The translations under genes and the position numbers were made by a program. This document shows positions 23,137 to 35,859 of a stretch of 64,000 nucleotides of DNA, one piece after another. The DNA is taken from positions 585,320 through 649,319 of the forward strand of contig BDSI01000071.1 of NCBI GenBank assembly GCA_003117195.1, in the 5' to 3' direction. The stretch is from Eudorina sp. 2006-703-Eu-15. Taxonomy: Eukaryota > Chlorophyta > Chlorophyceae > Chlamydomonadales > Volvocaceae. The notes beneath the pieces were generated by a model. The model was given only the letters and a program-made list of their open reading frames with translations. It was not told the origin of the DNA and made no database searches. How positions within the stretch are numbered: position 1 is the stretch's first letter; every line of letters starts with the position of its first letter.

Positions 23137-23709
23137 CAACCAACCACATGTAACAATGCCGTACGCACGTGATCACGGGGTGCTGGGTCGTTTGAGTGCG
23201 AAGGGTAGGACCGCGGTTTGAGTGCGTGCGCGGGTGCCGACTGGTGCTGGTTACCGGTGCCGCGCACCCCGTCAGTCAGTCAGTCAGTCTGGGTGAGTTG
23301 GGGGGGGGGGGGTTAAATTGAAAAAAGAAATAAACCCGAAAGGAAGTAGCTCCTGTCGCCGAGCGCCATCCCATCTCCCCCCCTCAAACGCGTCTCATCA
23401 TGCCTTCCCTGTCCACCACCTCCCCTGTCCACCACCCTTCTCCTCCCGGAGCTCAGCGACCCCGCCACCCCCACCCGCCTCCGCCACCCCCACCGCGAAA
23501 CTGAAACAAAGAAAGGCACAGAGGCCGCAGGTAGGCGCACAGCCGCCGCGAGGCAGCAGCCCGAAGAGGCAGCCGTCCGACAGGACACAGCCTCGGAACC
23601 ACATCCACGAGCACACAAGCTCCGGAACACCCACCCACCGTCAGGCCCCCTCGCTCCGGTCCGCTCCGCTCTGCGCCCCCGCGCCGAAGCCCCCGCTGCT
23701 TCGTTCCCG
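23137..23709 (-). other. Probable 3' UTR and flank of GPN1
   Basis: Follows the GPN1 stop codon on the minus strand. It contains a G run at 23298-23311 and no competing gene. Confidence 0.4.
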
Positions 23710-26700
23710 CTACACGCCCTCCTCGTCCGTCCCGTCCTCCCCATCGTCCTCCGATTCAGACCGCTCGTCCAGCTCCATCGCATCCCCGCTCCCCCGCCCC
23801 CGCCCCCCCGCCCCGGCCCCCCCAACCCCACCTGCTGCTCCAGCCCCCCGCGCCCCCGGGCCCCCCGGCCCGCTGCTGGCCCCCGGCCCCGGCTCTCCCC
23901 CCTCCGCCTCTCCCCCCTTTCCCTCAATCTTGGCCGCGGCCAGGTCCGCCTGCAGCCGGGCCATCTCCTTGCGCTGCCGGGCCTCCTCCCGCTCCTCCTT
24001 GTCCCTCCGCAGCCGCTGCAGCTCGGGTACATAGAACTGCTGGTACTCGCGAGCGCACTCACCCACTTGCTGAGAGGCGGGGGAGGGGAGGGAGGGGGGG
24101 TGAGGCGGGGTGGGGCAAGGGGAGGGGTGGGGGTGAGGGTTGAGGGGGTGGGTTGAGGGGGTGGGTTGAGGAGGTGGGGTCGAGAAGGGCGGGGTGAGGT
24201 GGGCAGGTCGAAGGGGGGCGTGATGAGGGAGGCGTGGAATGGCGCGGGGTTCAAAAGAGGCAACCCCGAGGGGGGGTTGAGGGGGGGCGGGATTAGGGTG
24301 CGGGATAACCGGCAGGGCAGATGGACGCTTGCTGGGTTGCTAGGTCCAACCGACCTTCGCGACAACGGCCCCACTCACTCACCCACCCCTTCTGCTGTAG
24401 GAGGGCAGATGGTTGAAACACCCTCACCCCTGATTGACCCTCGACCCCCGCCCCCCCCCGTAACACGGCATGGCGCAACTCATGGCCAGCTGCAGCAGCA
24501 CCATCACCCCCAAACTGCCTCTCCCCCCCTCAAGGCCGGGTCCGAGTTTGTGCTTCCTTCGTGTCAATCAATCCTCTCGCCCGCTTTACGGCCCCCCTCC
24601 CTCCCCTCAATTAGACCTCCTGCGCACCCAACCCGCTTTCCGCCTCCCCTCCCCTCCCCTCCCTCCCCCCCCCCCCCCCCCCCCCCCCTCCCCTCCCTCC
24701 CTCCCCTCCCTCCCCTCCCTCCCCTCCCCTCCCTCCCCTCCCCTCCCTCCCCTCCCCTCCCCTCCCCTCCCTCCCCTCCCCTCCCCTCCCTCCCCTCCCC
24801 TCCCCTCCCCTCCCCTCCCCTCCCCTCCCTCCCCTCCCCTCCCCTCCCTCCCCTCCCCTCCCCTCCCCTCCCTCCCCCCCCCCCTCCCCTCCCCTCCCCT
24901 CCCTCCCCTCCCCTCCCCTCCCCTCCCCTCCCCCCCACCTCCGCAACGGTGAGGTGCCCACCCCATCCCCACCTGCAGCATCTCCTCCATCCCCTCGCCC
25001 GTCACCGCCGACACCCCCGCGCAGCGCATGTTGGCATAGAACGAGTCCAGCACCAGCGCCAGCGAGCGCGACAGCGTGGCGGCGTACGACGAGTCCGCCT
25101 CCAGCGCGCTCGCGTACGAGTCAAAGTCCTTCATCCAGTCCAGAGCAAAGTCGTGCCGCGCCACATCCACCTTGTTGAACAGCTGCGGCGCGGACCGCAA
25201 CACCACAACACCACCACGACAGCGCCGCGTGAACACGTGAACACGCGTGGTGCAAAGCTTTTGTATGTTTAGCAAGAAACTACTCCGCCCTGGGTTCGGT
25301 CAGGTGGATTTAGATTTTCTAAACTCCGCCCGGATGTGTCGCACCCCGGATGAGTGCGTGCGCTGCAGCGAGCGAGGCCCGCGGGTCTGCAGGCGTGGGT
25401 TGCTAGGGTTCAGGACTGCGGGTCATAACCACCGCCCCATGGTCCGTCGGTCAACAGCACCGAACACCCCTCCCCTCCCCTCCCCTCGGCCCCGCACCAC
25501 ACCCCTCCCCACCAGCAGCGGCTTGGGCACCCAGCCCCGCTCCCCTCCCCTCCCCACTTCAACCTCCCTCCTCTCCCCTCCATCCCCACTTCAACGTTCA
25601 ACCCCCTCCCCTCCCCTCGCCCCTCGCCTACACCCCCCCACACACACACACCGCACCAGCAGCATGGGCAGCTTGGTCTTGTAGAGGATGGAGCAGGCCT
25701 GCAGCATGTTTGACATGAATGTCTGCGGGTTGGTGACCCGCGGAGTGTCCACCACGTAGGCCACCAGGGTGGGGAAGGAGGAGGCGAACAGCTCCGTCAC
25801 GATGGCCCCGCTGGCGGACCAGGTGAAGATCTCGATCTGGCCGGGGGTGTCCACCACAATGTACTCCAGGGGCGGATCCCGGGGCTTCTCACACAGCTGG
25901 ATCACCTAAAGGGGTGGGGGGGATTCGGTCGGATTGGGGTAGGGGGGTGGGTGGGGGGTGGTAGGGGGGGTAGGGGGGTTGATCGGTGATCGGTGATTGT
26001 CTTTGTCGCGATTTCGTTGTCTTTATTGACATTAAGGGGTAGGGTAAGGAGCTCCCGACGGGAGCTTCCCAATACGGGTCGACCCACCAGCCCCTCTCGA
26101 CCCGGACCCGCAATCCCCCCCCTGGAGCCCACTGCTCCCCCCTCCGGACCCCCCTGGAGCCCGGGCTGGCACCTCCCACCTCGAACTTCGCTTGCTACGT
26201 ACTTGTTCCTCTCATGGGCGGCAGCACGGGCCACGCCGCCGTGCCGCCGGCGCGCGCAACCGACTCACTGCCCTTTGTCGGTGCCACTTGGTGCAGCAGG
26301 TGGTATTCATTCCATGTCGTCAACGCGCGCTGGGTTCGCCCGGGATCGTCATGTTAGGGTAACCCTCAGTGCCCTGACCATCCCCCCTTGAGCCTTCCCC
26401 AGGCGGCCCGCCTTCCCCTTTCCCTCCCCCCGCCCCCCGTCCCCTAGAGCCCACCCACCCACCCACCCACCCCGACCTGCTCCGCGTCGTCCGTCAACAC
26501 CTTCGCCCCGCCTGACCGACTCACCGGCTAAACACCTCCCCTCCCCTCCATCACCGCACCCCTACCACGGCTGCGGGCTATGATACAGAGGTCGCCGTCC
26601 GGGCAACTCCGGCGGTGTTGATCTCCGTCGTCTCTCTGCTTTCCTATAAATCCTCGGTTGAGCCCCGCATGCCGCTCCATCGCCTCCCCCACACCCACCC

Positions 26701-28536
26701 ATGGCGACACCCTCACCCCTCGCGCCGCCCCTCCTCCCGCCCCTCACCACCCCTCCCCGTCACCGCCCTGCGCCCCGCCGCCCCACCGCCCGCACGCCAC
26801 CCGCCGTACCGCACACGCGCACGCACCCCCGATCGCAACCCCTGCGCCCACGGCCTCTCATGCGTGAGGCCGCGCGCGCCCGGCCGGGCTGGTGGGGAGC
26901 CGATCACCCCGGTCCGCCACCCGGCCCTCTTGCGTCACCCCCGCGGTCACCGATTGCTCCCTGATTGCGGAACTCCTGTTTCTGTGCCTGCCAACCCTAC
27001 GCCCGTCTGCGATGTCGCCCTTCCGTACACCCGTACGCCCGTACATTCTTGCATTGCTATTTCCGTCTACCGTTTCCTGGACCCACCCTCTTTCGCCGCG
27101 TCGCCGCCGGGTTTGCGTGCTCTTTTCTTCTTTTTCTTTAATTTAACCTTTGCCTTTGCCTGCCGTTTGTCTGCCCTTTGTTGCAACTCACATCTTCCGT
27201 TCGCCTCGCCGTCCGTCCGCGTTTCGTCCCATTTGCGCAGGTGAGTACTACGTTCTCGATAATTTGTGCTGTCTGGGGTGTGGTCCGTCCTCGTGCTGTC
27301 GCGCGTTGGTTGGTCCGGGATGGGTCCGGCGGCGACGCGGTCGCCCGAGGTAACAGTGAGCGCACAATTCAGGTATGTATGGTAAGTAACTTGGGTCGCG
27401 TATTGACTCCTGTGCCACGTATCGGTTCCCCAATCCATACCACCCACCCACCCACCTGGTCGAAGCGCGTGGCGAACAGGTTGCACGAGGTGAGGATGCC
27501 GCCGTTGGGGCCCAGGTTGTACTGCTGCATGACGTTCTTGTACTTGACCTGTACGGCTCGGTGGCGGGGAGACGGGGGGAATAAATTGGGATCTGAGCGC
27601 TTTTGACCAAACAGAGTCCGGGTCACAGCAGTGGTGGGAGGTGCGCACAGATGCGGGGGGGGGGCCGATACCCGCAAGCGGCCAGCGGGCCGGCATCAGT
27701 GCGCAATGGCACGCGGGCAGGGGGGGCTGGGCGGAGATCGGCGAGTTTGCACCGGCAAAAATCGCCGCCGGCAACCCGAGGGGCGGAGACGCCTGCGGGC
27801 CCCCAACCCAATACGGCCCCCCCCCACCCCACCCATACCCCACTGTCGCGCTGGACTCCTTTCCTGGCGGCTCAGTTCTCCTGACCACACAGCGCCCACC
27901 GACTACGGTTCCTGTCTATTGGTTCCTTCCTGTCATCGCCGTCACGGGTTGCCCGCCCCGCATGCTGGTTCTCCATCCAGTGGCGCCGTGCCCCACCCGG
28001 CGCCTCTCCCGCGGGCGGCCCCACCCACCGCTCACCGTGTCCCGGATGTCGATGTTGGCACCGTACGGCAGTTGCGTCACCGCGGGATCCATGTTGATGA
28101 TGTAGCCCTGCCGCCGGGTGGCGTGCAGGTGTGCGCTGATGCGCTGGATCAGGGTGGTCTTGCCCGACCCGGCCATGCCTGCAAAACCCACGTGTGTTGG
28201 GGGGGGGGGAGGAGGAGGAGGCGGCCGACGTCATTCAGCACCCGGTTAGTCTAACCCGGGCTGGCCAGGGTGGTAAGGCGACGAGTGGTAAAGCGGGATG
28301 CCGGTGGCTGAGCGCGTCAGGAGGTATGGCTGGACGTTTTGGCCAACCCCGCGTCGACAGTTGGAACCTGCGTCGACAGTTGGAACCTGCACGACAACTA
28401 AGCCTGGCCCCAAAGCGTTGACCCGGTGGGGGCGCTCACCGATTACTAGGATGACTGTGGGTTTGGGAGCAGGGCTCTGTCCACTGGTGCTGGGGCCGGG
28501 ACCTGCGCCCGCAGCGCCCTCCCTGTCCTCCTCCAT
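23710..28536 (-). CDS. GPN1: GPN-loop GTPase 1 (GPN1/XAB1), complete, 383 aa
   Basis: Cytoplasmic GTPase that helps assemble and import RNA polymerase II (family knowledge). Six exons join in phase: 28440-28536, 28036-28178, 27456-27548, 25657-25905, 24973-25182 and 23710-24069. Visible motifs are the P-loop GMAGSGKTT (33-41), the diagnostic GPN loop [10 protein letters not shown] (93-95 = G-P-N), switch [17 protein letters not shown] (from about 131), guanine-specificity NKVD (197-200) and [10 protein letters not shown]. The C-terminal exon has a charged coiled-coil stretch followed by a Gly/Ala-rich segment and an acidic end ([13 protein letters not shown]), as in animal GPN1. The length fits the family (about 370-390 aa). 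The start at 28536 is the only ATG in frame before the P-loop; a longer frame begins at GTG. Introns are dense in repeats, one with a long C/T tract. Confidence 0.96.
24604..24945. repeat. Polypyrimidine tract inside a GPN1 intron
   Basis: About 340 bp of almost pure C/T (CCCTCCCCT units, with a run of about 25 C at 24665-24689) in the last GPN1 intron. All-purine on the transcribed RNA strand. Prone to triplex or slippage. Confidence 0.95.
28351..28390. repeat. 19-bp tandem duplication
   Basis: GCGTCGACAGTTGGAACCT occurs twice in a row in the first GPN1 intron. Confidence 0.9.
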
Positions 28537-28968
28537 ATCGTTGTCGGCTCTCCGCACGCTACCCGCTGGCGCGTCACACCTGCCTCCTGGAATTATTTAC
28601 GATTGTAACTCTATGCAGTCCTCCGTGTTATGTCAAGGCAAAGGCACAGAGAAGCGCAAACCGACAGCGCACACCTGAAACCAAACTGTTAGTATGACAG
28701 CCGCTGGATTTCGGGAAGGATGACAACGTGCAAAAAGAGAAATAAGTATTCATGCTACATCAGGAGCCCAGGAGCTGCTTGACATCTAGCTCGGGAATGG
28801 GGTTGTACGGCCCCGGTACTCTTGGTTGTTTGCTCCGTCTCAGCTTTAGGAAAGTTATTATTGATATCTGGGAGGATTCCATTAACTATTGGCCAGCCAC
28901 AAGCTGCGAGTGCCCCGTTCGCATAGCCTTTTACTTGGTGAGCGGGGAAAAAGCCGTAGGCGAGCAGC
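28537..28968. promoter_or_regulatory. Divergent promoter region GPN1 / complex I subunit
   Basis: 432 bp separate the start codons of two head-to-head genes. It must include both 5' UTRs and core promoters. No TATA box is obvious. Confidence 0.6.
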
Positions 28969-29652
28969 ATGGTGTGGCCGGACCCCCCAAACTATTACGA
29001 GCCCCCCAAGCATGGCTTTAAGGTTACACTTGAGACTCCGCAGTACCCCATTATCAACCCGGAGCCGAGCATCACCGATGCGAGTGAGTAAAGTTGCATT
29101 CGTTAACTGTTGGATCACTGGAAGAATCGGCTAAATAAATGGGGCATCGGTAAATCGGAGGAGCGTACGCTTACACGTTGGGAATGCGCTGGTGACCGCA
29201 GTCACAAATATGCGCTCCGAGAACTGGTCGGCGGTAGCGGGTCTTGGTGCTTTCGGCTACACCGCAGGCTACTATTTCGGTGAGGCAGCTAACTCGGCGG
29301 ACTGGCGTTGCTGAGGGCAGGCCCAATTGTTTACACTGACGAAGCCGATGCGTTCCGCAGGATCCAAGGTCTACTGGGCAAAGCCAACGGCTCTGTTCAC
29401 GGCCATCTTCCTCGCGAAAACCGGCCTGCTGTGGGGCATGTCCGATAGCGCCCGTAAGTCACCCCCGAAGCTGGCCCCCCCGTGCGCTCACCGTCGCTCG
29501 GGATGGCTCTGCTCCATGCCTTCAGCTGGGCCCTATCAAATCCCTGCTGCCCTTCCCCCCCACAACACGCAGACCGCTTGATGGGCTTCAAGGAGAACAG
29601 CAAGGAGGTCGCGCAGAACATGCCGCACGTGATGCAGCCGGAGTCCTACTGA
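28969..29652 (+). CDS. Mitochondrial complex I subunit, NUXM / 20.9 kDa family, 121 aa
   Basis: Accessory subunit of NADH:ubiquinone oxidoreductase in the inner mitochondrial membrane. Exons 28969-29083, 29202-29279, 29361-29453 and 29573-29652 join in phase. The protein has the family N-terminal motif QYPIINPEPS (compare plant QYPVVDRNPA), then two hydrophobic segments (about 48-65 and 74-93), then the family end motif RLMGFKENSKEV (compare plant RLMGFFPNDGEV). The length matches plant and fungal members. Supporting context: head-to-head with GPN1, and a TGTAA polyadenylation signal 371 bp after the stop. The assignment rests on motif resemblance recalled from the plant and fungal subunits. 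Confidence 0.82.
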
Positions 29653-30022
29653 GGGGCAGCGATGCAGTCCTTGCCGCGACGAGGGAGCAGGCCAAGCGGG
29701 TGTTGCAGCAGCACCCTGTCGGCGTTCCCCCTCATGAAGCGCAGGGCATGAGCTCGGTTCTGCGCTGCATGTGACGGCTTATCATAATCGATTCTATCGA
29801 AGCTGTGGGGGCTTGGCGTGGACATTAGAACTGGGTTGGTTCAGTCTGGGCAACATGCTTGGGGCTGTGGAGGTACGTGTCTCCCTTACCTGGTGGGCCG
29901 GGGCCCCAGGGAACGTGGGCGACAGAGAGAATGACAATGCGCTTGTGGTAAAGAAACGTTTTGCTGCGCTGCGCTGCTCACTCGGCGGGATGCAGGAGTA
30001 GGTAGCGGTCGCTGTGTGTGCA

Positions 30023-30027
30023 TGTAA
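30023..30027 (+). terminator. TGTAA polyadenylation signal
   Basis: TGTAA, the usual chlamydomonadalean poly(A) signal, first occurs here after the complex I subunit stop codon (29652). Confidence 0.55.
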
Positions 30028-32474
30028 CAACACCTACGTGCGTAGACTCGGAGTCCTCATGCGTGTCCGGTCTCGATGCGGCCGCCTGTGTTGTGAAAGG
30101 TCAGCAGCCATGCTGGCTTGATGGGATTTGGCGGCTTCTCGCGAGCAGCTCGCAAACATACGGACTGTGCTACGTGCCGCAAACAAACCAAGCTGGCCTG
30201 TGAGGCCCCTGGGCGAGCTGAGGGACCCCCTGGGGTGCAGACGCCAGTGGCGGCGGCGGTGGCGGCGACGGACACCGTGGAGCGGGGACGCAGGCGCACC
30301 TTCATTCTCGTGGTGTCTAGCTCGTTGCGCCCATGAGATGTTCCGCGAGTGGAGGGGCTACATGTGCCTAAGTGTGCAGCAGGAAAGAACATTGATCGTG
30401 CCTCTCTGTACAAGATTAGCAAAGGGGTTGGTCGCAACCCTGTTGCTATAATCTGCTATCGCCAACCTTCCGCCACAGACCATGTAGGGCGCGATGATGT
30501 TACCCTAATCCTTCGACACAACTGCTACACCTGGGCTGGGTCGGGCGGGTTATTTTCTGAAACCCTAGACCGCCTGCGCGCCAGAGCCCTCACGGGACTT
30601 GGGACACCGACCGAGCTAAATACCCAGGACGAGAAACCCGCGTCAAAGCCTGATGCCTACCGCCGCTTCTACCACCTGAGCATGAGAATGCTGAGCCGCC
30701 TCAGAACGTCATGTACCTGAACGGTCGTGTATGGGGGATACCGGGCCACACGTATACTCCCCACTTCCTCCCCACTCGTCTCCATCGCTCCCTAGCCCTT
30801 GCGGTACTGCCAGGTTGCGCGGGTGGACCTCCCACGCAAAGTGGCCCCGCGCCTCTAGAGACCACCGCGCCACGGCGCCGAGCACTTTCGGAACTCCATA
30901 CCCCTCTGCTGCTCCACATAGAATGTGAGAATACAATCCATGCACGCACGATTGGGGCTCGTCTCACACCGCATTCGAGAGGGCTCTCCCTGTGCTGTGC
31001 ACCGCGCCTCCCTACTACCCGTAACGTCCCGGGCGCAACAGACGCAGCTGAACCGCTCCCGCCGTCCCGCATCTGACAAGTACCGTTTACCGATACATGC
31101 CAGGTCTGGTTGGCGCGTCTGTCTACACCGCACTGCTCACTACTGCCACCGAGTCCCAGCTCCCAGGCTCACTATCTACTACCGTACCTGCTGTCGTGGA
31201 GCTGACGACCACCATCCTCCCGTCAGGTGCAGCAAAGACAACGCGGCAGGCAACACGTCCGAACAGTACACTCATTGCATGAGCGGCACGATCCGCCAGT
31301 CATTCGCCGTCTCCAGGACCTCGAGCCCGCCCCGCCCCGCGCCCCCTCCCATCGCAGCAGCGCAGCTTGAAATGTCTACCAATCTTGTTAGCCCCCCCGC
31401 AGTTTCCGGACCGTGTTAACCCCACTGACCCATCCGCGTGGCATGTCAGATGGCAGTGGCCGCCACTCTTCGAGATGTGGCGCGGCGCGAAGGCGCCGTC
31501 ACACTTGACTTTATTGTGCCCGGAGCTCTCCGGAATGCCCCGAGGAGCCTACGCAACCAATGTTAGATGTCATATGACTTTCCCGTCCGAAGTAACAAGA
31601 ATCCGGTCCGGTCTGCCCGCGGCCGCTGCCGCGTTCCGCTGTTGTCGCTTTCCGCTGCTGCCAGAGCGGTCGAGCGGCGGCGGCCAGCCGTATGCACGCA
31701 CGGTCGTCACGGACCGACCTCACGCCGCCGCCCTCCCGGGGAAGTATGCATACTGCAGGTGCCCTGCAGATACGCGGGGAGACCGCCCGAGCGCCCAAGC
31801 ACTGCACAGAGCCCACGACCCGGAACTAACGAACCAACTAACTGACGTCTGTGTGATAAATCCGCAACCTGAAGCCCGTACATCGCCGCTTTTATGTACA
31901 AGATGAAGAAGCGCGCCAGGGGCCTGAGGATAGCCGTGGTCGTACACGATATCTGTGGTGTGTCCGTACACGGACTGGGGCATCAGACCCCAATAACGGG
32001 GACATATTGTCCAACGGGGACAGCAGGCCCCCCCTGGACGCGGAAGCGCGTCCAGCAGCCGTCCATCGTCGTTACCCTGCTGGGTGCTGGTTTCCTGCAG
32101 GCGCTGCCCCGCCCCGCTCTCGGTCCGTCGTCGCGCCGATCCTTCGGCCTTCCATCCGCCCATCCGCCCGACCGCCCCCGCGGTCACCCGTCCCGTCCCG
32201 TCCCGTCCCCCAAACAGCCCCACCTGACTGACCTCACCAGACCCTCAGCAGACCGGTCCCCGCAGCCGCCAGCAGCTCACCCCGTGCAACCCGCTCACAC
32301 CCTCGAAGCCCTCGCTAGCGCCGCGCACCCTTCCCCCCCCCCCGTTACCTCGTCACGTAAGTTATCATGCGTTAACTTTGGGTGTGCCGGGATTCGCTCC
32401 TGGGTCTGGTTGTACTTTTGAACCCCACAATGAGTGCCCAGGAGCTGGTGCGGACTGGACCAGCCCAAGCACTG

Positions 32475-32530
32475 AACGGACGGACGCCCGGACGGACGGA
32501 CGGACGGACGGACGCCCGGACGGACGGAAG
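32475..32530. repeat. GGAC tetranucleotide repeat
   Basis: Interrupted (CGGA)n run about 190-240 bp after the phosphatase stop codon, probably in its 3' UTR. Confidence 0.9.
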
Positions 32531-32717
32531 GACTGCCCATGCTGCCCTGTTTCGCCACCCCTCCGCCTCAGCACATGCCCCAATGAATGTGACCTCTGCG
32601 CGCGCTGCCACCTGCTCGTCATAGGGGTGCATGTGTCGTGCATGTGTCGTACATACCCGCCGAGTTGGGGTGGCCATGATCAGGCGAGCGGCGGCCACAC
32701 CGTAACCTGCGGTCTGC

Positions 32718-35700
32718 TCAGATCGGTCCGTCAGCCGGCAGCCCTCCGTCGTCCGAGCTGGACAGCGAGCCGCGCATAGTGCTGGGCGACCGGACGTCCT
32801 GGCCGTGACCGGACCAAGCTCCAGGGGAGCTGATCGTCCGGTCCACGCCCCTGCCCGCGCTGGAGCCAGCCGACGGCGGCGGCGGCGGCGCGCCACCGCC
32901 CGACGAGGTGCCCCGCTGCGCCGCGTCGCCGCCGCCGCCGCCCGCCGTTGACGCCGGCGCTCCGCCGGCCGCGGCGCCGGCGGCGGCTCCCGCGCTGCCG
33001 CCACCACCACCGCTACCTCTTGGCGCTCCACTCGCGGCGGCTAGCTCGTGGGGCAGCAGCACACGCAGCTCGGCGATGTGGGTCGGCGGCCGTGGTTCCG
33101 GAGCCCCGGCCCGTCCCTGACCCGCGGATCGCGGCCCATCGACCCCCGCGGGCGCCGATGCCGCTCCGAGCGTCGACGGCGCCAGTCGGTGGGGGAACAG
33201 GCAGTGCTGCGCGGCGACCGCGCCGGCAGCAGTTGGCGACGGGGCACCCCCGCCGGCGCTGCCACGGGGGGTTCCCGCCGGCGATCCCACGATGTGACTG
33301 GGTGACGGCATCGGCAGCAGCCGGCGGCCCAGGACGGGCTTGAGCAGCGAGGCGTCCGGCCAGACGCGGCTGGCGGCTGGGCCCGGCACCGGCGGCGGCG
33401 GCGGCGGCGCAGCGGCGTCCGCTTTCTGACCTGACGTGACCTGACGCGGGCCGCCACCGCTTCCGGGGCGGCCGTCAAACCAGTCGTCCCCATCCAGGGG
33501 GTCCATCTCTAGGGCATCCGGCACCGCCGGCGGGGCCCGCGGGGACTGCACGCTGGCGGAGCTGCCTCCCGAGGAGGCGGTGGGCGACAGGGACAGACGG
33601 AGGGTGGTGGCGGCACTGACGGCCGTGGGGCCGGCGGCGGCGGCGGCGGCGGAGAGAGGGGATTGCAGTGCTGGGGCCAGACCGAAAGCGACATCTGCAG
33701 GTGCATGTGCAGGTGTGGGTGTGGGTGCAGCGCATGCCAAGGCCAACTTCGGGGGCGACAGGCTGCCGCCGCCCTCAGGCTGCGGCGCGGTCACAGGGCC
33801 CTGGGACCGGGCGCGTGATGGGACCCATGCGTCGGCAGCTTCCACAGCGGCGGCAGCGACACCGGCGCCCTGCTCCTCCTGGTGCTGCTGCTGCTGCTTG
33901 AGGCGGCTCAACTGCAGCTGGTGTTGCCGTGGGGCCCGCAGGTGAACCAGTAGTGCGCCGCCGCCGCCGCCGTCGTCGGCCGCCACACTGCCGGCCGCCA
34001 CACTGCCGGCCGCGGCGGCCGCCGCGTGGGCCGCCGCGGAGGACCCGGTGCTCGAGCTCCGCACCGTGGCTCGGTTCGAAGGCATCCAGCCCGGCCCCGA
34101 ACCACCTGCCGCGCCGTTCATATATACAGCGGGTGGCTGCGGCCCAGCCGGTGGCGGCTGGCGCTCCGGCGCCGCCTCCGGAGCCTCCGGAGCTCCGAGC
34201 TGACCCACGGGTCGGTGCGGCTCCGGCGGCTCTGGATCCGAGGGCATTGTGAGCAGCGACGCTGAGGAGCGGCTGCCGCCCCACGCCGGCAGCGCAATGC
34301 CGCGCGCCGCGGCCATGCCGGCGAGCGCGGCGACGGCGGAGATGCCGTACGGGTGGTGCGTCTGATGGGGCTGCGGCGACAGCGGCACCTGCGGCGGCGG
34401 CCGTTGGAGCGCTGGTTGCGGGACCGGCGGCGGCGGCGGCGGCATGAGCGGCAGCGGCGAGGAGAGGGGCGACGGGCTGAGGGGTCCTCCCTGCGCTGAC
34501 AGGTTCGCTGATGGGCGTTTTTGCCCTCCTTCGCCGCCGCCGCCGGACGGCGGCGGCGGCGGCGGCGGCCACCCGCCGGCGGTGAGCAGGCCGGCACTGA
34601 GGCGGGGCTCATGAATACCCGGGTGGCTCGTCGGCTGCAACATACTCAGCGCGCCGCTGTACGAGCTGCGCGGCCGCCGTGTGGCAGCGGCAGCGGCAGC
34701 AGCAGCGTTGCCGCCGCCGCCGTCGCCAGCGCCCCCCGCAGCGGCGGCCCTGCCGGTGGCGGTATTACGGCCAGCGTGAGGGTCGCTGCGCGGCGCCGCC
34801 GCCGTCCCCGCGGGCCAGCCCTTACCCGCCGCCGCCGCCGGGAAGAGCTCGAGCTCGGTCGGCAGGACGGGCGCCCCCGCCGAGGACGAGCGCTGCATCT
34901 CGATGGGACCCGCGGCGGCGAGTCCGCCACTGGGCCGAGACGCCGCCACCGCCGCTGCGCCGGCGGGGCTTGGTGCGGCTCCGCCGCCGCTGCCGATGGG
35001 CGGACCCAGGGCGATTGGCGGACCCAGGGCAACGCTCGCGACCGCGGCCAGACTGGATAGGTAGGCCGCCGCCGCAGTGGCAGCCCTCGTCGCGGCGGCG
35101 GCGGCGCCGGCAGCGACTGCCGCCTCGCGACTTGCATTGCCGGGGGCGGATGCCGGGACCGCCGCCGAGACCGCAGCGGCGGCGCTGCGGCCTGCGCTCC
35201 CGGGTGCCCCCAGCCACTCCGGGTGGTCCGGCACCAGCCCCGACGGGTAGTCCCAGCGGAAGGGCGCCTCCGGCAGCAGCTCCAACCCGATAACCTCACC
35301 CTCCGTGTCCCCCGACGCCTGCCCCCCGCCCCTTGCCGCCGCCGCCCCCATACCTCCCACTCCTGCTCCACCCACCCTTCCTCCACCGCCGCCATCGCGC
35401 CTGCCCACCGCCTTCCCACCCCCTGCCGCTACCCCGTGTGCGGAGGACGCGGTCGTCGTCGTCTCCGGCCCTGGAAACCCCCCCGCGCCAAGGCACTCCC
35501 GCCCAGCAGTGCGCCTCGCGTCCACCAGGTCCAGCCCCGTCAAGACGTCCGGGTGCCCCTCTCCGACTCCGACTCCGACTCCGAGAGCCCGATCCAGTCC
35601 GTGTCCGTGCGTGAGCCCAGGCCGCCCCGGCTGTAGCACCCGGCTGCTGCCACCGGAGACGGTGCTACTGCCGGGCGGCCAGCGGCCGAACGGCTGGGGG

Positions 35701-35823
35701 CGCGCCTCGGCCGCAGCGCAGGTGGGGCTGGAGGACCGGGACCGCAGGAGGGTGCGGCCAGGGGCGGCGGTGGCGGCGGCGCCTGTCGCCTCGCCGTCTC
35801 GCCCATCACCGCCGCCGTCTTCG

Positions 35824-35859
<36 letters not shown>

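Larger units (their letters stand above)
29653..32717. other. Long interval without a clear gene
   Basis: Contains the 3' UTR of the complex I gene up to about 30045. A plus frame at 30349-30720 (123 codons) is in frame with 30118-30336 across one stop and shows no recognised domain; it may be decayed mobile DNA. A short dispersed family A copy is at about 31351-31395. The right end should hold the phosphatase 3' UTR. Confidence 0.4.

Noticed and set aside
24166..25272. 368-codon plus-strand frame
   Set aside because: Made of Pro/Ser/Leu from the C/T tract and the antisense of GPN1 exon 24973-25182.
26615..27244. 209-codon plus-strand frame in a GPN1 intron
   Set aside because: Pro/Arg/His low complexity with no family resemblance, antisense inside a well-supported intron.
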